A stretch of 64,000 nucleotides of DNA from Pseudoalteromonas rubra (GCF_000238295.3 NZ_AHCD03000044.1:1054001-1118000); one strand, 5' to 3'. Shown: positions 1-9,112, numbered from the stretch's first letter. Made by a program: numbers and translations. The notes: generated by a model from the sequence alone, not told the origin.

Positions 1-438
1 GTGTCAATTACGGCCGCAGAGGCAGATCAGTTGATGCTGGAGAATCTCAACGACTTCTTTGCACTGGGCTTGAATGCTGAGCAGCTCAGCGCGCTCAGTG
101 CCAAGACGCTTGCACAGCAAACCATAAGCCTGGTGGATGCCATGGCTCAGTCAGGCTACCAGTTTACGGCGCAACAGTTATCGCGCCTGCAGGCCGTGTT
201 TCGCGGTCAGCTTCTGGCTGAAGTGCACCTGGAGTCACAGCTGAGTTGTCCGCTGACCGTGATCAAAGCTAGTCAAACCCGGGAGTTTGAAGGCCGAAGG
301 CTCTCAACTGATATGGGCTGGCGAACCTTGTATGCCAATGTGAGTGCCCACGAAGTTGAGGGCACTCACTTGTCGATTTTGCAGTATCAGCAAGTCGATG
401 GGGTTATAGAAATAATAGAGAGTTACTACGTTTTGTAG
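1..438 (+). CDS. C-terminal end of a nonribosomal peptide synthetase (thioesterase tail), partial
   Basis: This frame is open from the first base, so the gene almost certainly begins upstream of the window; the GTG at base 1 need not be a real start. The last ~60 residues have the layout of the end of an NRPS thioesterase domain: a short strand (CPLTVIKASQ), a GW motif (DMGWRTLY), then GTHLSIL, where the His would be the third member of the Ser-Asp-His triad that releases the finished peptide. The part with the Ser is outside the window. The neighbours support the reading: a SyrP-like hydroxylase follows 129 bp later, and a cyclic-peptide exporter lies at 4296. A stand-alone type II thioesterase is an alternative. 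Confidence 0.6.
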   Translation: MSITAAEADQLMLENLNDFFALGLNAEQLSALSAKTLAQQTISLVDAMAQSGYQFTAQQLSRLQAVFRGQLLAEVHLESQLSCPLTVIKASQTREFEGRRLSTDMGWRTLYANVSAHEVEGTHLSILQYQQVDGVIEIIESYYVL

Positions 439-566
439 TCTATTGTTTAGCAAAGTGTTTTTAAATTGTTTTAATTTGATATTGGTTGTGCGTAAAAAAC
501 AAACAATAAATGTCAAAATTGCGATGTAAATTTTATTTGATACCTAACGAGAAGGATGGGAATAAA

Positions 567-1520
567 ATGGATCAGTTACTATCAACAGACATGGATCTTA
601 GTTCCGCCGAAACAGATCAACGGATCCATGATCTCTCAGGACAAAAGCAAAGTGGTCTTGCCTGGGTCAAGGCGAATGTGAAGGAAATTAATGCCTGGGT
701 TGACCGCGATGGGTTCGCGTTGCTTCGCGGTCTCAACATCGTCAGCACCAATCAGTTCAGCACAATATTGGAAACGATTTTTGGTGAGCAGTTAAGCCAG
801 TATATCTATCGCTCTTCCCCTCGCACTGCACTGCGCAACAACATTTACACCACCACTGAATATCACGCCGATCAGGTGATCCTGCAACACAATGAAAATG
901 CTTATTCAAATTGCTGGCCAATGCGAATGGGCTTTTTCTGTGTTGTACCGGCCAAAACCGGCGGAGATACACCACTAGCTGACAGCCGTGAAGTTTATAA
1001 GCAGCTGCCAGAAGCGTTAAGAAATCGCTTTGAAGAGCGCGGCATTATGTATGTGCGTAATTACGGCGACATAGATTTGCCCTGGCAAGAGGTGTTCCAG
1101 ACTCAAAGCCGTGACGATGTGGAAGCCTACTGCTGGAAGAATGACATCCAGTGCGAATGGTTTGACGATGGCAGGTTACAGACTCGCCAGTTCAGGCCTG
1201 CGGTGATGACACATCCGCAGACGGGTGAAAAGGTTTGGTTTAACCAGGCACACCTGTTTCATTGCTCTGCCGTTGACACCGAAATGCCTGACAGCATTGG
1301 TGCCGACTATTTACCGCGTAACGCTTATTACGGCGATGGCAGTGAGATTGCGAAACAAGATATTGATGTCATCAATCAAGTCTATCGCGATCTGACGTTT
1401 TCTTACCCTTGGCAGCGCAACGATATTTTGCTGCTGGATAACATGCTATTTACTCACGGCCGTCAGGCCTATACAGGTACTCGTAAAGTACTGGTGGGAA
1501 TGGCAAAAGCTGCGCGTTAA
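567..1520 (+). CDS. TauD/TfdA (SyrP-like) Fe(II)/2-oxoglutarate dioxygenase
   Basis: A non-haem iron oxygenase of the TauD/TfdA superfamily, 317 aa. The iron motif is visible as H108-N-E110 (in QHNENAYSNCWP) and the distal His as H297 (in FTHGRQAY), with the 2-oxoglutarate Arg shortly after in GTRK. The string GGDTPLADSREVY is typical of the SyrP branch, whose members beta-hydroxylate an amino acid carried on an NRPS; that role is inferred from family and location. The ATG at 567 is chosen over the ATG at 510 because it has a good Shine-Dalgarno (GAGAAGGA) about 10 bases upstream, while the 19 extra residues look non-native. It follows the synthetase end and probably shares its transcript. 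Confidence 0.85.
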   Translation: MDQLLSTDMDLSSAETDQRIHDLSGQKQSGLAWVKANVKEINAWVDRDGFALLRGLNIVSTNQFSTILETIFGEQLSQYIYRSSPRTALRNNIYTTTEYHADQVILQHNENAYSNCWPMRMGFFCVVPAKTGGDTPLADSREVYKQLPEALRNRFEERGIMYVRNYGDIDLPWQEVFQTQSRDDVEAYCWKNDIQCEWFDDGRLQTRQFRPAVMTHPQTGEKVWFNQAHLFHCSAVDTEMPDSIGADYLPRNAYYGDGSEIAKQDIDVINQVYRDLTFSYPWQRNDILLLDNMLFTHGRQAYTGTRKVLVGMAKAAR

Positions 1521-1593
1521 GACGCGCAAAATGGGGTTTGTTAGTGGTGCGGCGGTTGACAAACAGAGTAGTCAAATTTGAGGAATCCAAACA

Positions 1594-2961
1594 ATGAAAT
1601 GGTTAAACCCTTCAAGGCTGAATATCATGGTGATGTGCCTGATCAGCCTCGCCCTGGCATCGTGTCTGCAAAATAAAAGTACTGCGAAAGATACTACGAT
1701 CACCGCATCGCAAATTGAAATGATAGATACTTCTGTCAGGCAATATTGTGATGCCATGGTGTTTTTCGGGACTATTTATATCACTTCTGTAGACAAAGTG
1801 GTTTATGAATACCACTGTGGTCCGCAAAACATGCAGTACAACGTGGATAACACGGTTAAATCTAAGTACCGGATTGGCTCAAATACCAAAGCGTTTGCAG
1901 CTGCGATCCTGATGCGGATGCTTGAAGGAAAGGACCTCAGAGTTGAAACCGTCGGCGATCATCTGCCCTGGTATCCTAAAAACCAGTGTGCGGACGTCAC
2001 TTTGCATAACCTGTTGGCCATGTCGTCAGGGATCCCGAACTACAGTGACAACGAAGAAGTTTATAACGACTGGGGCTGGCGTCCTTATTTGTACGACGAA
2101 ACCCTTAATCTGAATGGCCCTGAAGGGTTTGGTAACCGTTTTTGTACCTGTGAAGAGCAAGGGGGACAGCCGTCTTTCAGTCAGGGTAGCAAGTACGAAT
2201 ACAGTAACTGTAACTATTACCTGGTTGGCAACATCATTGAACAGCTTGCAGCGGGTACTCAGGGTGACATCGACCGCAGTTTCTGGTTCAGCAATATCCT
2301 CAAAGAGCAGATCCTCGATCCGCTGGACATGAGCGAAAGTGGCTCATTTAGTGCCATTGGTATCTACCCAGATATGACGACAGGATACATTTACAAAGAT
2401 AACCAGTATCTGCCACTGGCCAATGGGCGTCCGCCAGCGACAGGCGGTCCTGCGCCGTATGAAGACATTCTGGTGAACCCATACAGCAATCCGCTCGTGC
2501 TTTACTCAGCCGGTGATATGTATTCAACCGTAGAAGATATGCACAAATGGGATCAGGGCTTGTACACCAACAAAATACTTAATGAAGCCCAGAAACTGGC
2601 TGCATTTGCACCTTATTCCAACACCGGTAGCTCTTCATCGTGTGAATACTATGGTTATGGCTGGTTTGTGACCTATATCGACCCAAATCAGTACGGCAAA
2701 GTGGCCGATTGTCCGGATGATCCAAGTGAAACAAATCTCAGAAAATACGAAAAATTCTTACAGTACTCAGGCAGCTATCCCTACTCGTGGGTGACCAGTT
2801 TCAACCGCCTGTTGGAGCGCGACCAGAACGTAATGGTATTCAGTAATTACGTTAAAACGGGCACCGAGTCGGATTGTATTGCGCAGGAAATTCGCAACAT
2901 CATCTTTTATAGCGATAAACACCGTACCGAAGCTTGTCAGACGGTATTGGATGAAGCGTAA
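1594..2961 (+). CDS. Lipoprotein serine hydrolase of the beta-lactamase / D-peptidase fold
   Basis: A 455-aa class C beta-lactamase-like serine hydrolase. The N-terminus has a short positive stretch, a hydrophobic core and a lipobox (LASC), so it should be an exported lipoprotein. The catalytic SxxK motif is S96-N-T-K99 and the second motif Y203-S-N205. The usual C-terminal HxG/KTG element is not obvious; YSGSYPYSW at the expected place may stand in for it. Several Cys residues could form disulfides. Members include esterases, D-aminopeptidases and penicillin-binding-like proteins. Lying between NRPS genes and the peptide exporter, it may trim the product or protect against it, which is inference. 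A Shine-Dalgarno (TGAGGA) precedes the ATG. Confidence 0.82.
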   Translation: MKWLNPSRLNIMVMCLISLALASCLQNKSTAKDTTITASQIEMIDTSVRQYCDAMVFFGTIYITSVDKVVYEYHCGPQNMQYNVDNTVKSKYRIGSNTKAFAAAILMRMLEGKDLRVETVGDHLPWYPKNQCADVTLHNLLAMSSGIPNYSDNEEVYNDWGWRPYLYDETLNLNGPEGFGNRFCTCEEQGGQPSFSQGSKYEYSNCNYYLVGNIIEQLAAGTQGDIDRSFWFSNILKEQILDPLDMSESGSFSAIGIYPDMTTGYIYKDNQYLPLANGRPPATGGPAPYEDILVNPYSNPLVLYSAGDMYSTVEDMHKWDQGLYTNKILNEAQKLAAFAPYSNTGSSSSCEYYGYGWFVTYIDPNQYGKVADCPDDPSETNLRKYEKFLQYSGSYPYSWVTSFNRLLERDQNVMVFSNYVKTGTESDCIAQEIRNIIFYSDKHRTEACQTVLDEA

Positions 2962-3272
2962 AAGTGAATGGGACCGTTCTGCATTCAGACACCTGCACCT
3001 GATGCGGGATCTGTGAACAGGGTACACATTCACAAAGCAATGGGAGCAGGACGATGGTTCCATTGCAAACAAAAATAAAGCAGTGAGTAACGGCGGTTTT
3101 GTATCGTATCCATTGCATTTTAAACGAATTTACTTGCTGTGTTTTAGGACATGGAAAGTGAAAAAGGGCAAGTTAGGGTCTAGGCTTTACCTGACTTGGT
3201 GGGTTTAACAACTGTTTATGCCAACTGAATTTTTAACGACGTTGGTACAATTCCAATCATAGAGGAAAAAAC
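2962..3272. other. Intergenic stretch, 311 bp
   Basis: No coding region or clear terminator is visible. Only the last bases, which hold the Shine-Dalgarno AGAGGAAAA of the next gene, can be assigned. A promoter for the DUF697 gene probably lies here, but no convincing -35/-10 pair was seen. Confidence 0.4.
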
Positions 3273-3833
3273 ATGACAGCGACAAAAACAGCGAAGGATG
3301 ACAAGGCCACAACGGCTGCTGGCGCTGCTCCACAGCAGGAATCAGCAAATGTTGAGGTTGAGAATCGCGAAGCCGTAGCACGTATTATTGTCGATAAGTA
3401 CACCAAATGGTCTTTCGGTACGGGTCTGATCCCAGTACCAGCCATCGATTTGGTGGCCTTGACTGGTGTACAAATCAAGATGATCAGTGAGATTGCTCAG
3501 GTATATGGTCAGTCTTACAGCGACAATAAGATCCGCGGTACGGTAAGTGCGGTGATTGGCGGCTCATTCCCACAGTCTTTGGGCGGTGCAGGACTTAGCA
3601 GTTTCTTAAAGTCGGTACCAATCATTGGCACGCTTAGCGCACTCGCATTTATGCCAGTGGTATCAGCTGCATCTACAAATGCAGTAGGTTCTACGTTTAT
3701 CCGACACTTCGAAAACGGCGGCACTTTGCTAGATCTTAATCTGGCAAGCATTAAGGGAGACATCTCTGAAATTGCTGCTAAGTATCGAAAAGATAAAGGC
3801 AACAGCACTCAAGACAACCAAGCTACAGCGTAA
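3273..3833 (+). CDS. DUF697 (YcjF-like) membrane-associated protein
   Basis: A 186-aa protein resembling the DUF697 family, whose members are often fused or adjacent to GTPases. After a low-complexity Ala/Thr/Lys N-terminus comes the conserved block IPVPAIDLVALTGVQIKMI (about residues 49-67), then glycine-rich hydrophobic segments (VIGGSFPQSLGGAGL and VPIIGTLSALAFMPVVSAAST) that may insert in the membrane as a hairpin. The C-terminal tail is charged. No GTPase partner is present nearby. The function in a peptide locus is unknown; a role in envelope stress or export is only a guess. A strong Shine-Dalgarno precedes the ATG and a symmetric hairpin follows the stop codon. Confidence 0.75.
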   Translation: MTATKTAKDDKATTAAGAAPQQESANVEVENREAVARIIVDKYTKWSFGTGLIPVPAIDLVALTGVQIKMISEIAQVYGQSYSDNKIRGTVSAVIGGSFPQSLGGAGLSSFLKSVPIIGTLSALAFMPVVSAASTNAVGSTFIRHFENGGTLLDLNLASIKGDISEIAAKYRKDKGNSTQDNQATA

Positions 3834-3851
3834 GTTGAGAGGCTAAAACAC

Positions 3852-3884
3852 AAATAAACCAACGGCGTGTCTGTTGGTTTATTT
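3852..3884. terminator. Hairpin after the DUF697 gene
   Basis: Perfect 12-bp inverted repeat AAATAAACCAAC / GTTGGTTTATTT with a 9-base loop, starting 18 bp after the stop codon. The A/T ends of the stem give a partial U-tract on both strands, so it may work in either direction. Confidence 0.7.
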
Positions 3885-3930
3885 GCTCATCGGTTAATTG
3901 GAACTGCTAGTCAGTTCAGAGGAGCAAATC

Positions 3931-4107
3931 ATGTTAGTTACTTTGTATCTGGTGTTATGTGTACTTTCTGGTTACTGGGGACGCAATACCTTTGCGGGTC
4001 CGGTTGGGTTTTTCTTTATTGGCCTGGTATTCACGCCGCTGGTGAGCTTGCTGGTGCTATTACTTGCCAAAACACGTCTGGCAGAGCCAAGAGAAGCGGA
4101 GGAATAA
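3931..4107 (+). CDS. Small two-helix membrane protein
   Basis: A 58-aa hydrophobic protein with two predicted membrane segments (LVTLYLVLCVLSGYWG and GFFFIGLVFTPLVSLLVLLLA) and a charged C-terminus ending PREAEE. The ATG at 3931 is preceded by AGAGGAG seven bases upstream, which decides the start; a longer reading from 3898 lacks such a site. No family is recognised. It sits after a terminator-like hairpin and before the peptide exporter, so it may be the first gene of the exporter transcript. Confidence 0.65.
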   Translation: MLVTLYLVLCVLSGYWGRNTFAGPVGFFFIGLVFTPLVSLLVLLLAKTRLAEPREAEE

Positions 4108-4295
4108 CAGAAAATCCGGCATTGCCTAAATTCACTATTTGATTGTGACCAAAAAACAGGCAAGCTAAAAACAGAGGATGTAGATCCTCAAGATAAGATA
4201 ACAAGGATTGCAGTTCTGACTGCGTCGTAGCGCTCAGTATTATGACCAGTGGCGGACTTTCAGGCCACTGGTAACACAATGAAAAGACAATAAAA

Positions 4296-5957
4296 ATGGT
4301 ATTATACGATTTAATAAGTCGAAACATTAAAATTAAAAAAAGGACCTTTGTATTACTCGGTTGTATCTCTGGCCTTGCCAATGCACTGGTGCTTGCTCTT
4401 ATCAACAACGTGGCAGAAAACATTTCTGATATCCACAAAGAAAACCATGTATTTTACTACCTGGTGCTCTTTACCCTGACGGTGTTGATCTACGGATTAA
4501 CCCAGCAGAGGTTAATGACTAAAGCCGCTAAAATGGTCGAAAAGTCCATTGATCATATGCGAGTTGAGCTATTCGAATCGGTTCGGCATACCGAGCTATC
4601 GACGCTTGAAAAAATTGGCAAGGAGCGAATTTTTAATACGCTCAGCAAAGAGCTGCAAACCATTTCTCAGTCTGCTCAGCTCTTTGTGATCATTGGTCAG
4701 TCTATCAGCCTGGTGTTTTTCACCTCATTGTATATTGCCTATCACTCGGTGATGGCGTTTGTGGTTCTGAGTGTATTGATCATGTTGGGCGGCAGTATCC
4801 ACCGCTTAAGGGCCAATGAAATTCAGCGTAATATGGCGCAGGCATTTCAGAGCGAAAACCAGCTTATCCAGCGCTTGTCGGACTTGCTCGATGGTTTTAA
4901 AGAAGTAAAACTGAGCGCACCGAGAGCAGACGACCTGGAACACGAGTTTTCCCTATCCTCTGGCAAAGCGCGGCGCGCACAAACGGTGACCAAGACCTTG
5001 TTTGCGACCGACTTTGTCCTTTCTCAGATAACCTTTTTCGCTGCAACCGGTGCAATGGTGTTTTTTGTGCCAGTGTTATCAGATGTTTATCCGGAAGTGG
5101 TCATCAAGGTGACGACAGCCTCGTTGTTTTTAATCGGTCCGATCACCAGTATTGTGGGTGGTATTCCAGTGTTCACTACGGCAACGGAAGCGGCGCAAAA
5201 TGTACTGACACTTGAGGCAGACCTTAAACGGGAGCAAGCTGAAAATACGGTACGGCGCAATACCCAGGTACAATCCATTGATAGCTTTGAGGAGTTAAGG
5301 CTTGAGGGCGCGTATTATCAACATAATCGTAAGCCTGGCGACAGGCCTTTCTTTGTCGGGCCGGTCGACCTAACGGTTAAAAGAGGACAAATTACCTTTA
5401 TTACCGGTGGTAACGGCAGCGGTAAAACCACGTTTATTCGTATGTTAACCGGTTTATATGAGCTTCAGGCCGGACAAATCTTCCTCGACGGGCGCGCGGT
5501 TCACGACGCCGATCGAGAGAGCTTCCGCAGTATTTTTACCTCGGTCTTTGCGGATTTCCATTTGTTTAAACAGCTCTATGGGATCAAGACAACGTCACAG
5601 GAAGATATCGATGAATGGCTGACTTTTTTAGAAATGAACGCAAAGGTCAGTGTGATTGATGGAGAGTTCAGTACCATAGATCTTTCTTCCGGGCAAAGAA
5701 AACGCCTGGCACTACTCAGCACCATACTGGAAAATCGGCCGATTTATATTTTTGACGAATGGGCCGCCGATCAGGACCCAATATTCAGACGAAAATTCTA
5801 TGAACAGGTATTGCCCAGGCTTAAGGCCCGTGGCAACACTGTGATCGCAATTACACATGACGACGCCTATTTCCATCTGGCGGACGTGCATTTGAAGATG
5901 GTAGAAGGACAACTAATGGAACATCATGAAGTAGAAACAGATGGAGTACCGTCATGA
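4296..5957 (+). CDS. Cyclic peptide export ABC transporter (SyrD/PvdE type)
   Basis: A 553-aa fused permease-ATPase half-transporter, the usual length for the SyrD/PvdE family. The N-terminal ~310 residues carry the membrane helices. The ATPase domain shows Walker A GGNGSGKTTF near residue 371, the signature LSSGQRKRLAL, Walker B PIYIFDEWAADQDP and the H-loop His in AITHDD. The FDEWAADQDP form of Walker B is characteristic of exporters of cyclic lipopeptides and pyoverdine precursors. It should export the product of the adjoining synthetase to the periplasm. Its stop overlaps the next start (ATGA), so translation is coupled to the SPFH protein. The Shine-Dalgarno is weak. Confidence 0.92.
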   Translation: MVLYDLISRNIKIKKRTFVLLGCISGLANALVLALINNVAENISDIHKENHVFYYLVLFTLTVLIYGLTQQRLMTKAAKMVEKSIDHMRVELFESVRHTELSTLEKIGKERIFNTLSKELQTISQSAQLFVIIGQSISLVFFTSLYIAYHSVMAFVVLSVLIMLGGSIHRLRANEIQRNMAQAFQSENQLIQRLSDLLDGFKEVKLSAPRADDLEHEFSLSSGKARRAQTVTKTLFATDFVLSQITFFAATGAMVFFVPVLSDVYPEVVIKVTTASLFLIGPITSIVGGIPVFTTATEAAQNVLTLEADLKREQAENTVRRNTQVQSIDSFEELRLEGAYYQHNRKPGDRPFFVGPVDLTVKRGQITFITGGNGSGKTTFIRMLTGLYELQAGQIFLDGRAVHDADRESFRSIFTSVFADFHLFKQLYGIKTTSQEDIDEWLTFLEMNAKVSVIDGEFSTIDLSSGQRKRLALLSTILENRPIYIFDEWAADQDPIFRRKFYEQVLPRLKARGNTVIAITHDDAYFHLADVHLKMVEGQLMEHHEVETDGVPS

Positions 5958-7111
5958 ATATAATCCTGCCTCCTGATCTGGCGCTCATAGGATTGGCGGC
6001 TGCCTGCCTGTTGATCCTCATTGCTAACCTGGTAATGCGGGCTCTCAGGCGCTACAAACCCGCATGGCGTAAACGCATATTGTCCTGGCGCTTCAGAGCT
6101 GGTTTAACCCTATTGATTTGTTTGTTCTTAGTCGTGGCGTTGGTTCCATTTATCTTTATCCGGGTTGACTCCGGTGAGATTGCTGTTTTGTGGAAGCGCT
6201 TTGGTGGAGGTACGTATCTGGATCAGCACTTTAGTGAAGGTACAGTTCTGGTTATGCCCTGGGATAAGTTGGTAATTTACAACGGACGTTTTCAGACTGC
6301 ACATGAAAGCATAGATGCGATCACCAGCGAGGGTCTCAGAATCACACTCAATGTCACAGTCAGGTATCGCCCTGTCATTGAGCATGTGCCTTATCTGCAT
6401 CAGCTGGTAGGGCCCAGGTACCTGGAGGAGATGGTGTTACCTGAGGTGGCATCGGCGGTACGTATGATAGTGTCGCGCTATCGTGCTGAGCAGGTTTACA
6501 GTCATCAACGGATACAAGTGCAAAAAGAGCTGCTGGAAGAAGTGCTGCATGAACTACATCTTCAGGAAGAAACGATTTTAGAGCAAACCGGCCACATGAA
6601 AGATGGTCATACATTAGTTAATTTAGACGATATGCTGATCAAACGTGTCGATGTGCCCGATAAGGTGCATGAGGCGATTATTTCTAAGGTAAATCAGAGT
6701 TACCTGAATGAGGAATACGCGATGCGGCTTGAAGTAGCAAAGAAAGAAGCGCAGCGTAAGAAAACAGAAGCACAGGGTATTGCCGATTTTCAGGAAACCG
6801 TGGCAGGCGGTATCTCGGAAACTTACCTGAGATGGCGCGGTATTGAAGCGACTATTGAACTGGCAAAATCAAACAATGCCAAAGTGGTTGTGATAGGGAG
6901 CGGCAAAGACGGGCTGCCGTTGATCCTGAATACAGAAAGCAGCTTGAATGGCTCTGCCCCTAACCTGGTTCAGGAAACAGCCAATTTAGTTAAAGCTGAG
7001 GAAGCAACAAGGCCTGTGCCTGACTACGTAAACAGCGTGATTAAACCAGGTGAGCCTATGAGCACGCATCATATGAGCTCTGCAAAATCTGGAGAACCAT
7101 TGCATAAGTGA
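5954..7111 (+). CDS. SPFH / prohibitin-like membrane protein
   Basis: A 385-aa protein with two N-terminal membrane segments (LALIGLAAACLLILIANLVM and LTLLICLFLVVALVPFIFI) followed by an SPFH (stomatin/prohibitin/flotillin/HflC) domain: VDSGEIAVLWKRFGGG, then ITSEGLRITLNVTVRYRP, both typical. A charged helical segment rich in Glu, Lys and Gln (EEYAMRLEVAKKEAQRKKTEAQG) resembles the coiled coil of the family. SPFH proteins organise membrane microdomains and scaffold other complexes. Coupling to the exporter by a 4-bp overlap suggests it supports export or tolerance of the peptide; that is inference from position. Confidence 0.85.
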   Translation: MNIILPPDLALIGLAAACLLILIANLVMRALRRYKPAWRKRILSWRFRAGLTLLICLFLVVALVPFIFIRVDSGEIAVLWKRFGGGTYLDQHFSEGTVLVMPWDKLVIYNGRFQTAHESIDAITSEGLRITLNVTVRYRPVIEHVPYLHQLVGPRYLEEMVLPEVASAVRMIVSRYRAEQVYSHQRIQVQKELLEEVLHELHLQEETILEQTGHMKDGHTLVNLDDMLIKRVDVPDKVHEAIISKVNQSYLNEEYAMRLEVAKKEAQRKKTEAQGIADFQETVAGGISETYLRWRGIEATIELAKSNNAKVVVIGSGKDGLPLILNTESSLNGSAPNLVQETANLVKAEEATRPVPDYVNSVIKPGEPMSTHHMSSAKSGEPLHK

Positions 7112-7152
7112 TATTGCTGCCTCGTCTTTGTGTCTGCATCCTATGCCAATGG

Positions 7153-7177
7153 TTCCCGTGTCGAGCAAGGGATGACG
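7153..7177. repeat. REP-like palindrome copy (reverse orientation)
   Basis: The reverse complement of TTCCCGTGTCGAGCAAGGGATGACG matches the family CGTCATCCC-(spacer)-CGGGAA seen elsewhere in the window. Confidence 0.6.
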
Positions 7178-7347
7178 CAGAGGAGTGAAGCGAGAGCATT
7201 TGCATACCGTCAGCGCTAACTATATGGCGGTTCTGGTCTTTGGAGCGATATTGCATGTTAAATGCGCTTTTACTTAATAAGGGAGCAACCAAGTAATCTT
7301 GCAATCACCTCAAGTGTGACATGTGTAACCTAAACTATTCACCCCTC

Positions 7348-7376
7348 CGTCATCCCGGCCTCCGAGCCGGGAACTA
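7348..7376. repeat. REP-like palindrome copy
   Basis: CGTCATCCCGGC-CTCC-GAGCCGGGAAC, an imperfect dyad (CCCGGC / GCCGGG). It is the cleanest member of the dispersed family and lies between the SPFH gene and leader peptide A. Confidence 0.65.
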
Positions 7377-7570
7377 CCTACAAACGACTCGATATGCCAG
7401 ATACCCATAGTGATGTCGTTGCCTATCGATCTTGTAAAGGGGCTTTACATTTTTTCAGAACGGGTGTGCAGAGCGGCGAGTTAAGGGCAGCAGCAGCATG
7501 GAAAACACAGGCTTGTTATGGAGAATGGCTGAAATGGTCGGATGATGAGAGAAGAACAGTGTCTCATATG

Positions 7571-7591
7571 CAGGGCACTCAGCGTGCCCTG
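7571..7591. terminator. Hairpin downstream of leader peptide A
   Basis: Perfect 8-bp stem CAGGGCAC / GTGCCCTG with a 5-base loop, 12 bp past the stop of the leader-peptide gene on the minus strand. There is no T-run, so it may be an RNA-stabilising hairpin rather than an intrinsic terminator. Confidence 0.5.
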
Positions 7592-7602
7592 TTGTAACCT
7601 GT

Positions 7603-7776
7603 TTATCTTGGGTTACAGGTATTCACTGGGTAGTAAGAAAAATATGGGCAACCTTTCTGGACTCTGGTTGGTGGAATAGCCGTTGCACCACCTGCGATCA
7701 TTGGTGTTTGATCTGAGTTCAGCGCGTTTTTATTGCCTAGGTTTTTTAGGTTCTTTTTACTTAGTTGTAACTTCAT
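7603..7776 (-). CDS. Double-glycine leader peptide A (RiPP or bacteriocin precursor-like)
   Basis: A 57-aa gene on the minus strand. The leader begins MKLQLSKKNLKNLGNK and ends QTPMIAGG, followed by a short Cys-containing core with ATAIPPTRVQKGCPYFSYY and a second Cys near the end (NTCNPR). The start is fixed by a very strong Shine-Dalgarno (AGAAGGAGAT) six or so bases upstream. The same leader pattern, MKLxLxxKxLKxL...TPxxxGGA, occurs at 14455-14619 and 53129-53356. GG leaders direct cleavage and export of modified peptides or bacteriocins. No modifying enzyme or peptidase-containing exporter is adjacent, so the partner genes must lie elsewhere. The product class is inference. Confidence 0.75.
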   Translation of the reverse strand: MKLQLSKKNLKNLGNKNALNSDQTPMIAGGATAIPPTRVQKGCPYFSYYPVNTCNPR

Positions 7777-9071
7777 GGAGATCTCCTTCTTCTGTTTAAT
7801 AATTGTTCGGTAATATTGTTCTCACAAAGTACACTGAGTGTAAATTGAAAGAATCTAATGTGTTAATTTTATTGTCTTGAATGGGGGGCTATTCAGTGTG
7901 TTGAGTTTCTAAATGATAGCTCGCAATTTACTGTTCTCTGTATGATTTTAACGTACCAGCCTTTACATAGAGTTGGCCGGGGACAGAGGTTTTTACCACA
8001 TCCATATTTTGTTCTTATTTTTTGGGTAATCTTTCGGGACGGTCTGAGGGAGCATTGTCTGCTTATGATTCGAGCTGTTACTGACGGTAATTACCAGCGC
8101 GGCGTTACGCTGCGCAGTAGTAAATATTCCGGGTGGGGATATTGCGCGTTTTTATGCGTCTGACAGTCATGGTTTGATAGTTCATTTGGCCTTTATTTTA
8201 AGGGTAAATAGAATAAATAAGTCTAGTCACTGGCCAGGGTAGCCTGAAAAGGTGGTCAGTATAAAAGACTGTAATTGAGAGTACTTGTATCAAGGCACAC
8301 AGGATGTGCCTTTTTTATCCTTAAGCGCCCGCACTATTACTAACAAGCACATTTTTTTCATCGTACTATCGATTATTGGCGTGTTAAATTTAAACAATGC
8401 CATCATGCTATGGTTGTTTGACTTCCATCGCTTCCTGCACTCCCTTTTTGGGGAGTTATCAATATCGGGTTTCAGGCGTATATTTCTATGAGCCTAAACG
8501 GACAGCCCGGCACACCTTTATATGACTCAATAGCAACATAATGCTTATATTGGTGTAATTAAGCACTTTTGGTGGCCTGGCACTGGCAATATCGCTATAA
8601 AAGTGACTGTTTTGACCAAGCATCGCATTGCTGCCTTTAGGTAAGACCTGATATGAATGAAGGCCGAAGAAAAATAAAATTATCAAACACGGTGCAAAAA
8701 GGCACTTTGGTATGCGCGCTAATGCGTCCTTGGTTGCGAGTGCTGAATACATGTTTGTTGTCCTGAGTTGTCCACGCTAGTTGGGGTGGCCGCAATTAGA
8801 AATGCATTCTGGTATTTATAGCCAGAATAGTTAGGGCAGTGAGTTCTAAGCAGTTTGAGGGCATTTGCTGCGCTTGCATGGAACCTCGGGTTTTCGCCGG
8901 AGTCGAAAGCTGACACAAGCAAAGCGATGAAGTGAGCGATTATGGCACTCTGATGCCTGGCTAAATCGGGTGCTGGTTATCGCTAACCAGCGAGCTTGCA
9001 GATAATCAGCCTGGGGTTTTACAGGGCTTAGTATAAAGAATCCAGCTAAGTAAATTGAGCGTCAATAAGTA
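7777..9071. other. Long intergenic region with two terminator-like hairpins
   Basis: About 1.3 kb without a convincing protein gene. Short open frames here lack good ribosome sites or family features. It contains the upstream region of leader peptide A, an orphan rho-independent terminator at 8292-8316, and a hairpin CTGGTTA-tcgc-TAACCAG near 8972-8989, followed by the terminator at 9072. These could bound small RNAs or decayed genes. Confidence 0.4.
8292..8316 (+). terminator. Orphan rho-independent terminator
   Basis: GGCACA-cagga-TGTGCC followed by six T. No gene is recognisable on the plus strand upstream, so it may end a small RNA or a decayed gene. Confidence 0.65.
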
Positions 9072-9112
9072 GGCCAACCACAGGGGATATACACTGGGTT
9101 GGCCACTTTTTT
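9072..9112 (+). terminator. Terminator-like hairpin facing the LuxR gene
   Basis: GGCCAACC / GGTTGGCC, a perfect 8-bp stem with a 17-base loop, followed by AC and a run of six T on the plus strand. It overlaps the end of the leftward LuxR gene. As an intrinsic terminator it would stop rightward transcription; the stem may also protect the LuxR transcript end. Confidence 0.55.

Noticed and set aside
7394..7597. A 67-residue plus-strand frame upstream of leader peptide A
   Set aside because: It has no ribosome site or family features and ends inside the hairpin that follows the leader-peptide gene on the other strand.
8486..8752. An 88-residue minus-strand frame with one hydrophobic segment
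   Set aside because: The ribosome site is weak, composition is unlike a membrane protein of known type, and no family is recognised. It could be a real small protein, but the sequence alone does not support it.
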